Assembly (NCBI GenBank): GCA_041490445.1
Contig: JBGPTF010000016.1
Location: 38,074-102,073 of the forward strand
Direction of reading: 5' to 3'
Source of the DNA: JBGPTF01 sp041490445
Lineage (GTDB): Bacteria; Acidobacteriota; Terriglobia; Acidiferrales; UBA7541
Length of the DNA: 64,000 bases
Position numbers and translations under genes: made by a program. Positions 1 to 8,150 of this stretch are shown here, in pieces (positions within the stretch are counted from its first letter, which is position 1; each line of letters starts with the position of its first letter). The notes beneath the pieces are model-generated. The model did no database searches, was not told where the DNA came from, and saw nothing but the letters and a program-made list of their open reading frames with translations.

Positions 1-65
1 CTGCGATTAGGCGCTCAGATTCGCAGAATCCCCCGGGAGAATTTCAGGGGCAGGAGACCGTTCAC

Positions 66-617
66 ATGCGAAAACTGATCATTTTGATGGGTATGGTATT
101 CGCCGTGGGCCTGACCGCGTCAGCCCAGAGCAATTCGCGCCGCGACTTATTTGTGGGCTATACGTACATCCGCGCGACGCCGCAAACGACCGGCGCGCCG
201 AGCTTCGCGTTCAACGGAGGCAGCCTCTCCGCCTCGTATCGCTTCGGGTGGGTGTCGCTTGTCGGAGACCTCGGCGGCTATCACGTCGGCACCATCGGTG
301 GCGTCGATGTGGACTCGAATCTGGTGACGTACCTCGCCGGCGCGCGACATTCTTTCCACCACACCGATCGCTACAATCTTTTTGCGCAAGTTCTATTCGG
401 CGGCGCGCGCTTGAACAGCGTGGCCTTTTTGACGGGGGGCGCCTCGAGGAATACGCTTGCGATGGCGGCGGGCGGCGGTTTGGATAGTTTCTTCACGCCG
501 CATTTTGGCGTCCGCGCACAGGCGGACTACCTGATGACCAATTTCCAGGAACAGCCAGCGCAGAACAATCGGCAAAATAATATCCGTATCTCTGGCGGGC
601 TGGTCGTCCGCTTCTAA
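66..617 (+). CDS. Small outer-membrane beta-barrel protein (OmpA-like/porin-like fold)
   Basis: A 183-residue exported protein. Residues 1-20 form a signal peptide: Lys/Arg at 2-3, a hydrophobic core, then an Ala-Ser-Ala cleavage site before Gln. The rest alternates short polar and aromatic/glycine strands with no hydrophobic helix, and the chain ends in Arg-Phe. A terminal Phe is the usual signal for insertion of outer-membrane barrels. The length fits an eight-stranded barrel. The start has a CAGGAG ribosome site a few bases upstream and a terminator follows, so it is probably monocistronic. The family assignment rests on architecture; the ligand or role is unknown. Confidence 0.8.
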   Translation: MRKLIILMGMVFAVGLTASAQSNSRRDLFVGYTYIRATPQTTGAPSFAFNGGSLSASYRFGWVSLVGDLGGYHVGTIGGVDVDSNLVTYLAGARHSFHHTDRYNLFAQVLFGGARLNSVAFLTGGASRNTLAMAAGGGLDSFFTPHFGVRAQADYLMTNFQEQPAQNNRQNNIRISGGLVVRF

Positions 618-639
618 GATTCGCACGCATGTGCGAAAA

Positions 640-665
640 GGCCGGGCCGTGCACCCGGCCTTTTT
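640..665 (+). terminator. Rho-independent terminator of the barrel-protein gene
   Basis: A perfect 7-bp GC stem (GGCCGGG/CCCGGCC, 640-646 with 654-660) with a 7-nt loop is followed directly by five T. A second short inverted repeat (TCGCAC/GTGCGA, 621-636) lies between the stop codon and this hairpin. Confidence 0.85.
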
Positions 666-791
666 CCTATAGTCCATCCCCACGGAATTGGCTCCTCCAC
701 AAATGGGCGCGTTCTCCTGACTCCGACTCTCCTCTTGTGGAGTCAGCTCTCGCACGGATCGAAGCTGGAGGGTGCTGCCCCCGCAGCTTTT

Positions 792-1244
792 TCAGGGAGC
801 GCGCATCGCTCCTGCGCGGCGCAATTCGCGGAGCATGAGGATTCCGAGGACCAGAAGAAACGGTGCGGTGATGGCGCCTGGTACGTAACGGCCGAAAAAA
901 ACCACGGCGCTAAGGTGGTTAATGCCGTTCAAGACTTCGATCACGCCCGCCACGCCCGCGAGGAACAGCGCCCACGATTTCCGCGCACGAACAGATGAAA
1001 CAGTCCCGAGCAGCAGCACGATAAAGCCCATGTTCAGTACGGCAAACGTATCGGCCTGCATGCGGAACTGCGGAAAGCTCGCGAAGCGGCTGTGGATTAC
1101 TCCCGTCATCGTCCACATGAAATCGTAGACGTGGGTCGCCATTTCTTCCATGCTGTGCGCCGCCTGCGCCAACGCGAGCAGAAAATAGATCGTGCCGAGG
1201 CGGCCGGCTGGCGATGGGATCGCGCGCGATGAATCGAGGCTCAT
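792..1244 (-). CDS. HXXEE-motif membrane protein
   Basis: A 150-residue membrane protein of unknown function. His30-Ser-Met-Glu33-Glu34 matches the HXXEE signature of that Pfam family, and a second conserved Asn106-x3-His110 pair lies in a later helix. Hydrophobic segments lie near residues 17-30, 67-85, 92-108 and 124-140. The start at 1244 was chosen over a longer frame because AAGGAG stands five bases before this ATG and the extra upstream residues are not membrane-like. It faces away from the EF-G-like gene and has no close partner. The charged residues inside helices suggest metal or proton handling, but that is inference. Confidence 0.75.
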   Translation of the reverse strand: MSLDSSRAIPSPAGRLGTIYFLLALAQAAHSMEEMATHVYDFMWTMTGVIHSRFASFPQFRMQADTFAVLNMGFIVLLLGTVSSVRARKSWALFLAGVAGVIEVLNGINHLSAVVFFGRYVPGAITAPFLLVLGILMLRELRRAGAMRAP

Positions 1245-1441
1245 GGCAACTCCTTTGTCCCAGATGATAGCTGGGAAGGCGAGGTCGATACTATAAAGCT
1301 GTATTCCGCCGCCTCGGCGGCGGAATGCCGACTCGAAGTTGCGCTGGGCTGGCGGCGACACTGGTTGAATCCGCGACGAGGCGTGTGCTAGCATCGCGGT
1401 TTTCGGGGTAGGCGTAAGGAGTTGGCCGTCGTTAGAGGGAG

Positions 1442-1466
1442 CCCCTTCGGGTTCACTCAGGGCAAG
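1442..1466 (+). repeat. Short intergenic repeat-like motif in a 394-base non-coding gap
   Basis: The gap 1245-1638 has no convincing gene. It holds a C4TTCGGGTTCACTCAGGGCAAG-type motif, which resembles the short dispersed CCTTCG(n)TTCGCTCAGG repeats I recall from many GC-rich bacterial genomes. It also holds a 12-bp stem with one mismatch and loop CAAA (1525-1552) that lacks a T-run, so it is not a standard terminator. Whether the motif recurs in this genome cannot be told from one copy. Confidence 0.3.
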
Positions 1467-1638
1467 TTAGCCTCCTTTCTTATGCTCCGCACGAGAATCC
1501 GAGATCGTCACCGTATCCCCCGCGGCCCCGCCCCGGCAAACCGGGACGGGGCGAAACGGCGAGCAATTCGGCTGTGTCCACATCCCGATTCCTTCGCAAA
1601 TCCCCGCCGCGCAAGAATTCCGATCATCGAGGACAACC

Positions 1639-3771
1639 ATGAAAGCCTATGACACCGCATGGATCCGCAACGTTGGCATTGTCGGTCACGGCGACACGGG
1701 GAAGACCCAACTCGTGTCGTCGTTGCTCTTCACCGCGGGAATGACGCCGCGCTGGGGCAAGGTGACCGACGGCTCGACCGTCACCGACTGGGACGAAGAA
1801 GAAATCGCGCGAAAAATCTCGATTCAGACCTCGCTGGCCCACGCCGAGTGGCAGGCGCGCGGCCAGAATGAAAAGGCCAAAATCAATTTCTTGGACACGC
1901 CGGGCTACAGCACGTTTATCAACGAGACGAAGGCCACGCTGATTGCCGCCGACGCGGCGCTGATTCTGGTGGACGCCGCCACCGGCGTCCGGGTGGTCAC
2001 CGAAAAGGTCTGGGATTACTGCGCGGAATACGACCTGCCGCGCGCGTTCGTGTTGAACTGGATGGACCGCGAACTGGCGAGCTTCGAGCGCGCGCTCGCG
2101 AGCGTCCAGGGGATTTTCGGCCGCGGCGCGGTGCCGGTGCAATTGCCCATCGGTGAAGAAAAAAACTTTCACGGCGTGATTGACCTGGTCACGATGCAAG
2201 CTCACGTCTACGCGCCCGACGGCGACGGCAAGGCAAGAATCGAAGACATTCCCGCCGATCTTGCCGAAGCCGCGAAGGCGGCGCACGAAGCGCTGGTGGA
2301 GATGGTGGCGGAGGGCGACGACGCGCTCATGGAAGAGTTTTTCGAGAAGGGCACGCTGCCCGTCGAAGACCTGGTGAAGGGCCTGCGTGGCGCGGTGCAT
2401 GCGAAAAGGATCCATCCGGTGCTGCTCGCCTCGGCGCTGAAAAATATCGGCAGCGAATCGTTGCTGAATTTTCTGGTGGATATTTTTCCTTCACCCGGCG
2501 TGCGGGGCAAAGCACAGGGCTTCACGCAGCCGGACCGCAAAGGCGAACCGGTCGAACGCAAGATGGCGGACTCGGAGCCTCTTTCCCTTTTCGTTTTCAA
2601 AACGATAGCCGACCCCTTCGCCGGGCGGATCACTTATTTCAAGGTGCTGAGCGGCGTCCTGAAGAACGACGCGAGCGTGGCGAACTTCAACCGCGGAACC
2701 GTGGAGCGTTTCCAGCACGTGCAGGTGATGCAGGGCAAGACGGCAACCGCCGTTCCCGAATTGCACGCCGGGGATCTCGGCACCGTCGCTAAGCTGAAAG
2801 ACACGACGACCGGCGACACGCTCGGAGACAAGGCCGCGACGATTTTCTACCCACCGGCGAGGCTGCCCGAGCCCTTGATCACGTTCGCGATCGAGCCGAA
2901 GACGCGCGCCGATGAAGACAAGATCGGCCAGGCCATCCACCGGATTCTCGAAGAAGACCCGGCGCTGCGATTCAGCCGCGACGCGCAGACGAAGGAGTTT
3001 CTGCTCTCCGGCTCGGGCCAGCAGCACATCGAAGTCGTCGTCGCAAAGCTGCGCAAGCGCTATCACGTTGAGCTGACGCTGAAGCCGCCGAAGGTCCCTT
3101 ACCGCGAAACCATCCGCGGCAAGGCTGACGCGGAAGGCAAGCACAAGAAACAAACCGGTGGCCACGGCCAGTTCGGCGTCTGCCGGATCAAGCTGGAGCC
3201 GCTGCCGCGCGGCAGAGGGTTCGAGTTCGTGGACGATATTTTCGGCGGCGCGATCCCGCACAACTGGATCCCGTCGGTGGAAAAAGGCATACGCGACGCT
3301 TCCGAGCGCGGGTATCTCGCTGGCTTCCCAGTCGTGGATTTCCGCGCCATCCTCTACGACGGCAAGTATCACGACGTGGATTCGTCAGACATCGCGTTCA
3401 AGATTGCCGGCGCACTGGCGTTCAAGGAAGCGATGAAGCAGGCGAAGCCGGCGCTGCTCGAGCCGGTGATGAACGTCGAGGTCTATGCGCCGGACCAGTA
3501 TTCGGGCGACCTGATGGGCGACTTGAGCTCGCGGCGCGGGCGCATCAGCGGCAGCGAAGCGCGCGGGCACAACGTGGTGATCAAGGCGCAGGTGCCGTTC
3601 GCGGAAATGCTGAGCTACGCGAACGATCTAGTGTCCATGACGCAGGGCCGCGCGAGCTATACGATGGAATTCTCACATTACGATTTCGTGCCTGGAGAGA
3701 TCTCGGAGAAAATTATCGCCGCGCACAAGCCGCATCATGAGGGCGAAGAAGCCGAAGGCGCCTCAGCCTAG
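1639..3771 (+). CDS. Elongation factor G-like GTPase (EF-G paralogue)
   Basis: A 710-residue protein with the complete EF-G domain order: G domain (about 1-280), domain II (about 305-390), domain III, domain IV with its GHGQFG stretch, and domain V. The P-loop GHGDTGKT is at 16-23 and DTPG at 86-89. Key residues differ from a working EF-G. The catalytic His after DTPG is Tyr90, the NKxD guanine motif is Asn-Trp-Met-Asp (140-143), and switch I has Ser where the Mg-binding Thr normally sits. It is probably not the main fusA, which would be expected near rpsL/rpsG and tuf. A similar Tyr occurs, as I recall, in mycobacterial EF-G2, which binds GTP but lacks ribosome-stimulated hydrolysis. GAGGA precedes the ATG. 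Confidence 0.9.
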   Translation: MKAYDTAWIRNVGIVGHGDTGKTQLVSSLLFTAGMTPRWGKVTDGSTVTDWDEEEIARKISIQTSLAHAEWQARGQNEKAKINFLDTPGYSTFINETKATLIAADAALILVDAATGVRVVTEKVWDYCAEYDLPRAFVLNWMDRELASFERALASVQGIFGRGAVPVQLPIGEEKNFHGVIDLVTMQAHVYAPDGDGKARIEDIPADLAEAAKAAHEALVEMVAEGDDALMEEFFEKGTLPVEDLVKGLRGAVHAKRIHPVLLASALKNIGSESLLNFLVDIFPSPGVRGKAQGFTQPDRKGEPVERKMADSEPLSLFVFKTIADPFAGRITYFKVLSGVLKNDASVANFNRGTVERFQHVQVMQGKTATAVPELHAGDLGTVAKLKDTTTGDTLGDKAATIFYPPARLPEPLITFAIEPKTRADEDKIGQAIHRILEEDPALRFSRDAQTKEFLLSGSGQQHIEVVVAKLRKRYHVELTLKPPKVPYRETIRGKADAEGKHKKQTGGHGQFGVCRIKLEPLPRGRGFEFVDDIFGGAIPHNWIPSVEKGIRDASERGYLAGFPVVDFRAILYDGKYHDVDSSDIAFKIAGALAFKEAMKQAKPALLEPVMNVEVYAPDQYSGDLMGDLSSRRGRISGSEARGHNVVIKAQVPFAEMLSYANDLVSMTQGRASYTMEFSHYDFVPGEISEKIIAAHKPHHEGEEAEGASA

Positions 3772-3944
3772 TTCGGCAGCTGCCAGAGGGTCAGAGTCGC
3801 GATGGCGATCCCCCGACTCCATGGGGGGTGAAAATGACACCATGAAACAAAACCAAACCTCCTCTGCATGACGTCAGGCAAACCTCTGAATAGCCAATTT
3901 GGTTGTTGCGCGGATGCCGCCACCTAGCGGATGCTCCTTCTGCC

Positions 3945-5123
3945 ATGAAAAAACATTCGAAAATCTGGGGCAGCTCGACTCGCGCCATCCACGCGGGCGA
4001 ATCCAAACACGGCGTGGGCGGCCCGGTCGCCACGTCCATCGTCCGCAGCTCTACCTTCACCTTTTCCAGCACCGAAGAAATGAAGCGGTGGGCCGAAGGC
4101 AAGAGCTCCGCGTACATCTACACGCGCTACGGCAATCCCACACTCACCGTTGCTGAGGAAAAGCTGGCCGCGCTCGAGGGCGGCGAAGCGGCCGTGGTGA
4201 CCGCGTCAGGCATGGCAGCGATTTCGAGCGCGCTGCTGAGCGCGTTGCAGACGGGCGACGAGCTGATCGCCACGCGCCAGCTCTACGGCGGCAGCTACCG
4301 CCTGATGCGAGATTATTTTCCGCGCTTTGGCATTACGGTGCGGCACGTGGAGAACGATTTGGCCGGGATCGAGCGGCTGGTGACGCCGCGCACGAAGGCG
4401 CTGTACGTGGAATCCCCGACGAATCCCACGCTGCGCCTGGTGGATTTGCGCAAGGCGGCGGATTTCGCGAGGCGGCACAAGCTCGTCTCGATCATTGATA
4501 ACACCTTCGCAAGCCCGGTGCTGCAAAAGCCGCTCGAGCTGGGCTTCGATATCGTCGTGCACAGCGCGACGAAATACCTCGGCGGCCATTCCGACATCAT
4601 CGCAGGCGCCGCCGTCGGTAGCCGCGAAAGGATACGCCAGGTCCGCGAGCGGGTGATCTATCTCGGCGGCTCGATGGACCCCGAAGGCGCCTTCCTGCTG
4701 ATCCGCGGGATGAAAACGCTGGAAGTGCGCGTCGAGCGCCAGTGCCAATCCGCCATGGCCGTCGCCAAGTTCCTGGCGCGCCATCCAAAGGTTGCGCGGG
4801 TTCACTACCCCGGCCTGCCCTCCCACCCCGACCATCGCCTGGCCCGCCGCCAGATGCGCGGGTTCGGCGCGATGCTCGCATTCGATTTGAAGGGCGGGCT
4901 GCCCGCGGCACGGCGTTTCTGCGACCGGGCTGAGATCTTTCTGCTGGCGGCGAGCCTCGGCGGCGTCGAATCGCTCGTCGTGCTGCCGATTTACACGTCC
5001 CACTACCGCCTGTCGCTCGAAGAGTTGCGGCTCGCGGGCGTCGAACCCGGCACCGTGCGGCTTTCAATTGGCCTCGAAAACGCCGAGGACCTGATCGAGG
5101 ATCTTCGGCGGGCGCTCACTTAG
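3945..5123 (+). CDS. Trans-sulfuration family PLP enzyme (cystathionine gamma-synthase / methionine gamma-lyase type)
   Basis: A 392-residue fold-type I PLP enzyme of sulfur amino-acid metabolism. The Schiff-base lysine is Lys210 in SATKYLGGHSD. The YTRYGNPT stretch (59-66) binds the cofactor phosphate from the neighbouring subunit, and TASGMAAI (87-94) is the usual phosphate-binding loop. Sequence alone does not separate cystathionine gamma-synthase, O-acyl-homoserine sulfhydrylase, gamma-lyase and cystathionine beta-lyase. The start at 3945 was preferred to one 14 codons upstream because homologues begin at this point, although no clear ribosome site is present. The 173-base leader was checked for a SAM riboswitch and none was recognised. 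Confidence 0.85.
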   Translation: MKKHSKIWGSSTRAIHAGESKHGVGGPVATSIVRSSTFTFSSTEEMKRWAEGKSSAYIYTRYGNPTLTVAEEKLAALEGGEAAVVTASGMAAISSALLSALQTGDELIATRQLYGGSYRLMRDYFPRFGITVRHVENDLAGIERLVTPRTKALYVESPTNPTLRLVDLRKAADFARRHKLVSIIDNTFASPVLQKPLELGFDIVVHSATKYLGGHSDIIAGAAVGSRERIRQVRERVIYLGGSMDPEGAFLLIRGMKTLEVRVERQCQSAMAVAKFLARHPKVARVHYPGLPSHPDHRLARRQMRGFGAMLAFDLKGGLPAARRFCDRAEIFLLAASLGGVESLVVLPIYTSHYRLSLEELRLAGVEPGTVRLSIGLENAEDLIEDLRRALT

Positions 5124-5173
5124 TGCTAGTACTTTTTGTCGCCATCCAGGCAACCTCCTCCCGGCGAATTGGG

Positions 5174-5203
5174 TTGACCCATTTCCCGTTGACCTCGTAG
5201 AAT
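5174..5203 (+). promoter_or_regulatory. Candidate sigma-70 promoter for the lytic transglycosylase gene
   Basis: TTGACC (5174-5179) and TAGAAT (5198-5203) are separated by 18 bases, about 105 bases before the ATG. A second TTGACC at 5189 has no matching -10 box. Confidence 0.45.
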
Positions 5204-5308
5204 TTTGCTATCCCGCGCTCCGCGGGAACCGTCTGAAGAGCAAAATACCCCTCTATCACGCGGGTGGCACAGGGGCTAGAGTGAATTTGGGGATAGTTAC
5301 GGGGGCCC

Positions 5309-7195
5309 ATGAGGCAGACGGCTAAAATCGGTTTGCTAGGGCTAGGACTGGCATTGGCGCTGGCGGGTTGCGACGAGTCCGCCAAGAACGCGGTGCGTGT
5401 CAACCAACCTGCCCCAACCCCTCCGCCTGCGCTGCGGGACGAATCTCTCCCCCTGCTTTTGCTCCAGCCACTTTCCCATCTCACCCCGGAAATCAAACCG
5501 CGGATTGACGTCCTGATCGAAAACGTTCGGGCGAGCTACGCAGCCGGCCAGCGGGACTATCAGGCTGGAAAGCCGGACCTGGCCCGCAAAGACTTCGACC
5601 ACGCCGTGAACTTGATCCTCGAGAGCGGGTACCCGGTGGATAGCGACTCGCGGCTCGCCAAGCTGTTCGATGAGATGGTGGAGACAATTCACAAGGATGA
5701 ACTCGAGGCCACGCGCGAAGAAGCAGAACAAGACTCGAGCGGTGAACCCGCACCGATCGAAGAGATTGCCGACATGAACCTTCCGGCCACGCCCCTGCCG
5801 GCCCTGGCGGCGAAGGCAGCGCAGGAGATCCTGACCGTCCCGCACGACCTGCCGCTGACGGTCAACGAGTACGTGCTTTCCTACCTGAATTTTTTCCAGA
5901 CCCCGAAAGGACGCATCATCGTCGGACATGGGCTCGAGCGCGCGGGACGTTACAGCGAGATGATCCGCCGGGTCCTCAAGAAAGAAGGCATCCCACAAGA
6001 CTTGATCTATCTTGCACAGGCAGAGAGTTCTTTCCAGCCGCGGGCCGTTTCGCGCGTGGGCGCTCGCGGCATCTGGCAGTTCATGCCCTACCGCGGGCAG
6101 GAATACGATCTGCATCGCAGTTTCTGGGTGGACGAGCGCAGCGATCCGGAAAAAGCCACTCGCGCGGCAGCCAAACACCTCCGCGACCTCTATGAAATGT
6201 TCGGTGATTGGTACCTTGCGATGGCGGCGTATGATTCGGGGCCGATGAACGTGGCCCGAGCGATCGAACGCACCGGATACGCCGATTTCTGGGAATTGTA
6301 CAAGCGCAATACTCTGCCAAAAGAGACGAAGAACTATGTGCCGATCATTCTCGCGCTTGCTCTGGTTTCGAAGCAGCCGGCGCTCTATGGCATCCGCGTG
6401 GAGCCTGAAAAACCAGCGCCCTACGAGGTGGTGAAGCCGGCACATCCGATTGACCTGCGCCTGGTGGCGGATGCAACCGATTCCGACTCCGAAACCTTGA
6501 AACAGCTCAATCCCGCCCTGCTTCGCATGACGACCCCTAACAGTCCTGATTTTGAATTGCGCGTCCCGGCGGGCACCGCGGAGCGCTTCCTAGCGGAAAC
6601 GGCGCTCATCCCTCCGGAAAAATGGACCAGTTGGCGCCGCCACCAAGTCAGCGAAGGAGAAACGCTGGCTGCCCTCGCACGGCAATACGGGGTGACGCCC
6701 GCCGCCATCGCCCAGGTTAACGATTTCGATCCGCACGACGAGATCGCGCTCGGCATGCGGCTGACGATTCCGACAAAGCCGCCGGCAACCGCGAAGCTGG
6801 TCCGATATCGCGTGGAGCGCGGAGACACTCTTCCCGGCATTGCCGACCGATTCAACGTGACGGTCGAGGAACTGAAGCGCTGGAACCACATCAGGGGCGC
6901 CCGCGTGGCGAGGGGCACGCGGCTCAGGATCTTTCCAGGTGGAATGGTCGCAGGTTCTTCGCACAGTGCCACTCCGAAATCGGCGGGTTCGCCACAGGGA
7001 AAAGTCCAGGCCGCTTCCATCCAAGCCGCGCCGAGAGGCGAGGTCCAGCAACATCGCGTCAAGCGCGGAGAAACTCTGTTCTCGATCGCCCGAGGGTACC
7101 GGACTACGGTCGCCGCGTTGAAGAAAGCGAACCCCTTTCTCGCGGAGCGTCCGCTCGAAGCTGGAGACTTGTTGACGATTTTCCCCGTCCGCTAA
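5309..7195 (+). CDS. mltD: Membrane-bound lytic murein transglycosylase with three LysM repeats (MltD-like)
   Basis: A 628-residue lipoprotein that would cleave peptidoglycan glycan strands from the periplasm. The signal peptide ends in a lipobox (LALAGC, Cys21). A linker and helical region (about 60-190) precede an SLT domain. Glu239 in AQAESSFQP is the expected catalytic acid, followed by the ARGIWQFMP signature (252-260). Three C-terminal LysM domains each begin with a (R/S)x-G-(E/D)-T-L pattern, at roughly 448-490, 497-540 and 580-625, and anchor the enzyme to the wall. The order lipoprotein-SLT-LysM is that of E. coli MltD, with three repeats here. An acidic stretch (131-151) separates the N-terminal part from the enzyme. 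Confidence 0.9.
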   Translation: MRQTAKIGLLGLGLALALAGCDESAKNAVRVNQPAPTPPPALRDESLPLLLLQPLSHLTPEIKPRIDVLIENVRASYAAGQRDYQAGKPDLARKDFDHAVNLILESGYPVDSDSRLAKLFDEMVETIHKDELEATREEAEQDSSGEPAPIEEIADMNLPATPLPALAAKAAQEILTVPHDLPLTVNEYVLSYLNFFQTPKGRIIVGHGLERAGRYSEMIRRVLKKEGIPQDLIYLAQAESSFQPRAVSRVGARGIWQFMPYRGQEYDLHRSFWVDERSDPEKATRAAAKHLRDLYEMFGDWYLAMAAYDSGPMNVARAIERTGYADFWELYKRNTLPKETKNYVPIILALALVSKQPALYGIRVEPEKPAPYEVVKPAHPIDLRLVADATDSDSETLKQLNPALLRMTTPNSPDFELRVPAGTAERFLAETALIPPEKWTSWRRHQVSEGETLAALARQYGVTPAAIAQVNDFDPHDEIALGMRLTIPTKPPATAKLVRYRVERGDTLPGIADRFNVTVEELKRWNHIRGARVARGTRLRIFPGGMVAGSSHSATPKSAGSPQGKVQAASIQAAPRGEVQQHRVKRGETLFSIARGYRTTVAALKKANPFLAERPLEAGDLLTIFPVR

Positions 7196-7346
7196 ACCTC
7201 CCTCTCGTCAGCCTGGAGAGCTTGCGTGCGAATCAAGTTAACCAGTTATGTTTCAGTGTGTTAGGTCGGTGATGGGTTACGGTGCCAACCCGGGCTTTGC
7301 ACTCCGAGGAGGTTGGCGCAGCGGTACCACCACTCGGCCTTGCGCA

Positions 7347-7376
7347 TTGACAAATCTCCGAATCTGCGTTTATAAC
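7347..7376 (+). promoter_or_regulatory. Strong sigma-70-type promoter for the acidic/basic protein gene
   Basis: A consensus TTGACA (7347-7352), 18 bases, then TATAAC (7371-7376). The start codon lies about 45 bases downstream of the predicted start site. The leader before it (7196-7346) holds a 7-bp hairpin, GCCAACC/GGTTGGC (7284-7317), of unknown meaning. Confidence 0.65.
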
Positions 7377-7428
7377 CGCCGAGGATTCCAAAGCGGTCTC
7401 GCGCGCTCGAGAGCGCTCGGAGGAGAGG

Positions 7429-7767
7429 ATGCCCTACGCTAAGTTTCACGATGATGAAGACGAGGAATTGCCCCGCTACGAGGAAGAAGAAGAGGAAGAA
7501 CTCACCGGCGAGCGGGAAGAAGTGACCGAAGAAGAAAGCGAGCATGACTCGGGCGTCGAGGAAGAGCCGGGCGAAGAAGCGCACGAGAAAACTCCCGCGG
7601 CTCCGCCGGCGCGCCCAGCGCGGAAGCGCAAGCCAACTCGAGAAGCCAAAGCGAAGAAAGCAAAGAGAGCCAAGCGCGCGAAGAAGGCCCGGCCGAAGCG
7701 AAAGGGTCGCGCCAAGGCGAAGCCCAGGTCGAGAAAGAAGAAAAAGTCGCGGCGCCGGAAGCGCTGA
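7429..7767 (+). CDS. Acidic/basic diblock protein of unknown function
   Basis: A 112-residue protein split into two opposite charge blocks. Residues 7-52 are almost all Asp/Glu, with a run of seven Glu near 18-24. Residues 65-112 are almost all Lys/Arg with Ala, like the tail of a histone H1-like protein. A short Pro/Ala hinge (55-65) joins them. No fold, signal peptide or membrane segment is visible. It has a GGAGGAGAGG ribosome site directly before the ATG and a near-consensus promoter, so it looks strongly expressed. A nucleic-acid binding or chaperone-like role with self-masking of the basic tail is inference. The long reverse-strand frame here is an antisense artefact. Confidence 0.75.
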   Translation: MPYAKFHDDEDEELPRYEEEEEEELTGEREEVTEEESEHDSGVEEEPGEEAHEKTPAAPPARPARKRKPTREAKAKKAKRAKRAKKARPKRKGRAKAKPRSRKKKKSRRRKR

Positions 7768-7812
7768 GGCGTTTCCGAAGCAGAGAGACCCTGTCGTTCT
7801 CACTGTCACAGC

Positions 7813-7846
7813 GAAACCCAGGGTGATCTCCCGGGTTTCATTATTT
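7813..7846 (+). terminator. Possible weak terminator after the acidic/basic gene
   Basis: A 7-bp stem GAAACCC/GGGTTTC (7813-7819 with 7833-7839) is followed by an interrupted T-rich tail. The rest of the gap 7768-8113 shows only a second hairpin (GGCGGTG/CACCGCC, 7881-7901) and no gene that I would support. Confidence 0.35.
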
Positions 7847-8113
7847 CCACACAAGAACGGGATCGAGATCAGAGTTCGCAGGCGGTGCAGGCAACACCGC
7901 CGGCAAGCAAGTCGCTTTCGGGATGTCCCTGGGGAACGGGGAGCGCAGCGGTTCAGCACCGCTCGCAGCACCTCCATGAGTCCTTCGATCTTCTCGTTGG
8001 CGATCACCTCGCTTGTTGCCGCCACCGACGACGCCGGTAAAATTCCGGCATCCGCCCAGCGTCCTCGCGACTAGTGTGAGTTCCTGCCATTCCCAAATTG
8101 AGAAATGTTTCCC

Positions 8114-8142
8114 TTGCCGTGGGTCGCAGCCGTCGTTAGCAT
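8114..8142 (+). promoter_or_regulatory. Candidate promoter giving a leaderless HipA-like mRNA
   Basis: TTGCCG (8114-8119), 17 bases, TAGCAT (8137-8142). The predicted start site near 8149 is within two bases of the ATG at 8151, and there is no ribosome site before that ATG. Confidence 0.4.
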
Positions 8143-8150
8143 ACCCGCCA

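Noticed and set aside
1422..1652. A 76-codon frame before the EF-G-like gene
   Set aside because: It overlaps the start of the real gene, has no ribosome site and covers the repeat-like motif.
3772..3944. A SAM riboswitch before the trans-sulfuration gene
   Set aside because: I could not fit the sequence to SAM-I, SAM-II or SAH riboswitch cores; only a short GAGTCG/CGACTC inverted repeat is visible.
7261..8025. A 254-codon minus-strand frame with Phe/Leu-rich stretches that look like membrane helices
   Set aside because: The hydrophobic runs are the reverse complement of Lys/Glu codons of the acidic/basic protein gene. There is no ribosome site for it.
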